Below the pieces are notes generated by a model. That model made no database searches. It saw only the letters and a list, made by a program, of their open reading frames with translations, and was not told the DNA's origin. Positions 34,959 through 36,507 of a stretch of 36,507 nucleotides of DNA are shown in pieces. A program made the translations under genes and the position numbers. This DNA is from Hyphomonas sp. BRH_c22 (GTDB lineage Bacteria; Pseudomonadota; Alphaproteobacteria; Caulobacterales; Hyphomonadaceae): the NCBI RefSeq assembly GCF_000961795.1, contig NZ_LADU01000083.1, positions 1-36,507 on the forward strand, in the 5' to 3' direction. The number at the start of each line of letters is the position of its first letter. Position 1 is the first letter of the stretch.

Positions 34959-35032
34959 TGGGCCCGGCAGGACTCGAACCTGCGACCAAACCGTTATGAG
35001 CGGTCCGCTCTAACCAACTGAGCTACAGGCCC
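34959..35032 (-). tRNA. tRNA with CAU anticodon, probably tRNA-Ile2
   Basis: A complete cloverleaf reads on the minus strand: acceptor GGGCCTG/CGGGCCC, D-arm TAGCTCAGTTGGTTAGAGC, anticodon stem GACCG/CGGTT with loop CTCATAA (anticodon CAT), and T-arm GCAGGTTCGAGTCCTGC. It has 74 bases and no encoded CCA. C4-G69 and C5-G68 in the acceptor fit the determinants known for the lysidine-modified tRNA-Ile2 read by TilS, rather than elongator Met. Initiator Met is excluded because position 1 pairs normally. Ile2 versus Met is inference. Confidence 0.9.
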
Positions 35033-35192
35033 ACTGACCCTCCCGTTTACGCATGCCAACCCCCTGTGGCAATGGCGCATTTCACGCGTTCTGGTCATGA
35101 ATTTGCATTGAAGCGGGGGATACAGCTAGTGAAGCGCCAGACGTGGCTGAAAGCGTATTGTATCGACAATTGGCGTCTGCAAGGATGAGTTC

Positions 35193-36212
35193 ATGAAGCA
35201 TGTACTGGTGACGGGTGGGGCAGGCTATATCGGTACGCATACATGCGTGGAACTGCTGTCGCGCGGCTATTCGCCCATTGTCGTGGACAGTTTCGTCAAT
35301 AGCAGCCCGGCTTCGCTCGACCGGGTGCGGCGCCTGACCAATCATGACCTGCCCTCTTATGAAGCCGACATACGCGATACGGCGCGAATCACCGAAATCC
35401 TGGCAAAGCATGAATGCGAATCGGTGATCCATTTTGCCGGCCTGAAAGCGGTGGGTGAGTCCGTCGCCCGGCCGCTCGACTATTACAGCGCCAATGTGAT
35501 GGGCTCGCACAGCCTCCTGACGGCCATGCTGGAAGCAGGTACAAAGCGTTTCGTGTTCAGCTCCAGCGCAACGGTCTATGGCGAACCGGTCTTCCTGCCC
35601 TATACCGAAGACCACCCGCTGAGCCCGACCAGTCCATATGGCCAGACCAAGCTGGCAGTCGAGCAGATGCTGAATGACCTTGTGGCGTCCGGTGGCATGA
35701 CGGACGTGGCGATCCTGCGCTATTTCAATCCGATTGGCGCACATGCCAGCGGCGAGATCGGCGAGGACCCGCACGGCGTGCCCAACAATCTGATGCCCTA
35801 TGTGGCGCAGGTGGCCGTCGGCCGCCGGCCCATGCTGAACGTGTTCGGTAATGACTATGATACGCCCGACGGCACAGGCGTGCGCGATTATCTTCACGTG
35901 GTCGACCTGGCGCGTGCCCATGTGCTGGCGCTGGAGCGGTTTGAGCGCGAGCCGGGTCCAGTCACCGTGAACCTCGGCACAGGGCATGGCACATCGGTGC
36001 TGGAACTGGTTCAGGCATTCGAAACGGCCAGCGGACGCAAGGTGGCGATCAATATTGCGCCGCGGCGCAGTGGTGACATCGCCGCCTTCTGGGCCGATCC
36101 GCGCCAGGCCGAAAGCCTTCTCGGCTGGCGGGCCGAGCATGGTCTGGACGATATGTGCCGCGACCAGTGGGCCTGGCAGAGCCGGAACCCGAACGGCTTC
36201 GATCCGGCCTGA
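35193..36212 (+). CDS. galE: UDP-glucose 4-epimerase
   Basis: The enzyme interconverts UDP-glucose and UDP-galactose with tightly bound NAD. The 339-residue protein has GGAGYIGTHT (8-17), HFAGLKAVGES (80-90), the catalytic serine in SSSATVYG (123-130), Tyr149 and Lys153 in SPYGQTK, and RYFNPIGAHASGEIGEDP, all diagnostic of GalE. The ATG has AAGGATGAG upstream. It stands alone after the tRNA gene (which is on the other strand) and may supply galactose for the surface glycan or serve general metabolism. Confidence 0.95.
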   Translation: MKHVLVTGGAGYIGTHTCVELLSRGYSPIVVDSFVNSSPASLDRVRRLTNHDLPSYEADIRDTARITEILAKHECESVIHFAGLKAVGESVARPLDYYSANVMGSHSLLTAMLEAGTKRFVFSSSATVYGEPVFLPYTEDHPLSPTSPYGQTKLAVEQMLNDLVASGGMTDVAILRYFNPIGAHASGEIGEDPHGVPNNLMPYVAQVAVGRRPMLNVFGNDYDTPDGTGVRDYLHVVDLARAHVLALERFEREPGPVTVNLGTGHGTSVLELVQAFETASGRKVAINIAPRRSGDIAAFWADPRQAESLLGWRAEHGLDDMCRDQWAWQSRNPNGFDPA

Positions 36213-36310
36213 GCCGGACAGCAAAATTTCATTCAGCGTGCAACCTTTGCCGTCTTGGTGCCTTAATCCTTTGGGACACAAGGCTTTTAACCGAAATGGA
36301 TCTTTTGAAC

Positions 36311-36507
36311 ATGTTGAAACAAAAATCACTGATCGTTGCGGTGGGTGCCTGCATGCTTGCGCTGGCGCCAGCCGCCTGTGCGCAAATGCCGACGACGGCG
36401 AAGACGGCCTCGATGGCGCAGATGGAGCACCCCGCGATGAATCACAATTCGATCCAGCCCGAGACGACGCTCGACATCTCCGCTGAAGGCGAAGTCATGC
36501 GCGCGCC
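36311..36507 (+). CDS. SIMPL-domain (DUF541) periplasmic protein, N-terminal part
   Basis: Only the first 65 or so residues are in the window. ATG at 36311 begins a classic signal peptide: MLKQKS, then a hydrophobic LIVAVGACMLALAPAA and a probable cut after ACA. After a Met/Thr-rich linker the text ETTLDISAEGEVMRA matches the opening strand of SIMPL-domain proteins, which are periplasmic and of poorly known function. An in-frame ATG at 36296 would add five residues. The frame is open at the window edge. Confidence 0.7.
   Translation, partial: MLKQKSLIVAVGACMLALAPAACAQMPTTAKTASMAQMEHPAMNHNSIQPETTLDISAEGEVMRA

Noticed and set aside
35082..36329. 415-codon minus-strand frame
   Set aside because: It is antisense to galE, which has all family motifs; no ribosome site or domain.

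Overview
The window looks like chromosomal DNA of a GC-rich alphaproteobacterium, most plausibly of the Hyphomonadaceae/Caulobacterales type. This rests on the character of the housekeeping proteins (MetK, AhcY, PurU, PhhA, S8-peptidase tail, SIMPL protein), on GC-rich codon use in the flanks, and on a Caulobacter-like promoter motif in front of ahcY. The genus is an inference; there is no rRNA or other decisive marker.

Layout. Positions 1-1034 hold the tail of a probable secreted S8-type protease and a small lipoprotein. Positions 1065-4549 (minus) hold an ahcY-purU-metK operon of the activated-methyl cycle. Positions 4655-7134 (minus) hold a GT4 glycosyltransferase and a WbpE-like sugar aminotransferase. 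rfbC (7297-7860, plus) starts a dTDP-L-rhamnose set whose other members, rfbB-rfbD-rfbA, lie 21 kb away at 28996-31863 on the same strand. Between them is a polysaccharide island with visibly more A+T in places, large multidomain enzymes, gene-poor tracts and a broken IS481 transposase. To the right are a GT2 rhamnosyltransferase-like gene, phhA overlapping a UDP-xylose synthase gene, a CAU tRNA, galE and the start of a SIMPL-domain gene.

Island content. There are an ABC-2 exporter (Wzm/Wzt type), three single-domain glycosyltransferases, a three-module WbsX-GT4-GT2 protein, and a glycosyltransferase-sulfotransferase-coiled-coil fusion. There are also a glycosyltransferase-methyltransferase fusion split by a one-base frameshift, three separate methyltransferases (one FkbM type), a polysaccharide pyruvyl transferase and a sulfotransferase-like fragment. 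Together with the nucleotide-sugar genes (dTDP-rhamnose, UDP-xylose, UDP-galactose/glucose, a 3-amino sugar) this predicts an exported surface glycan carrying methyl, pyruvyl and sulfate groups. No polymerase, initiating phosphosugar transferase or outer-membrane exporter is seen, so the pathway is incomplete within the window.

The points most worth following are: the rml operon apparently interrupted by the island; the reuse of one N-terminal transferase-like domain fused to either a methyltransferase or a sulfotransferase; the frameshift in one of these; and a perfect 17-bp inverted repeat directly before a 5'-truncated gene.
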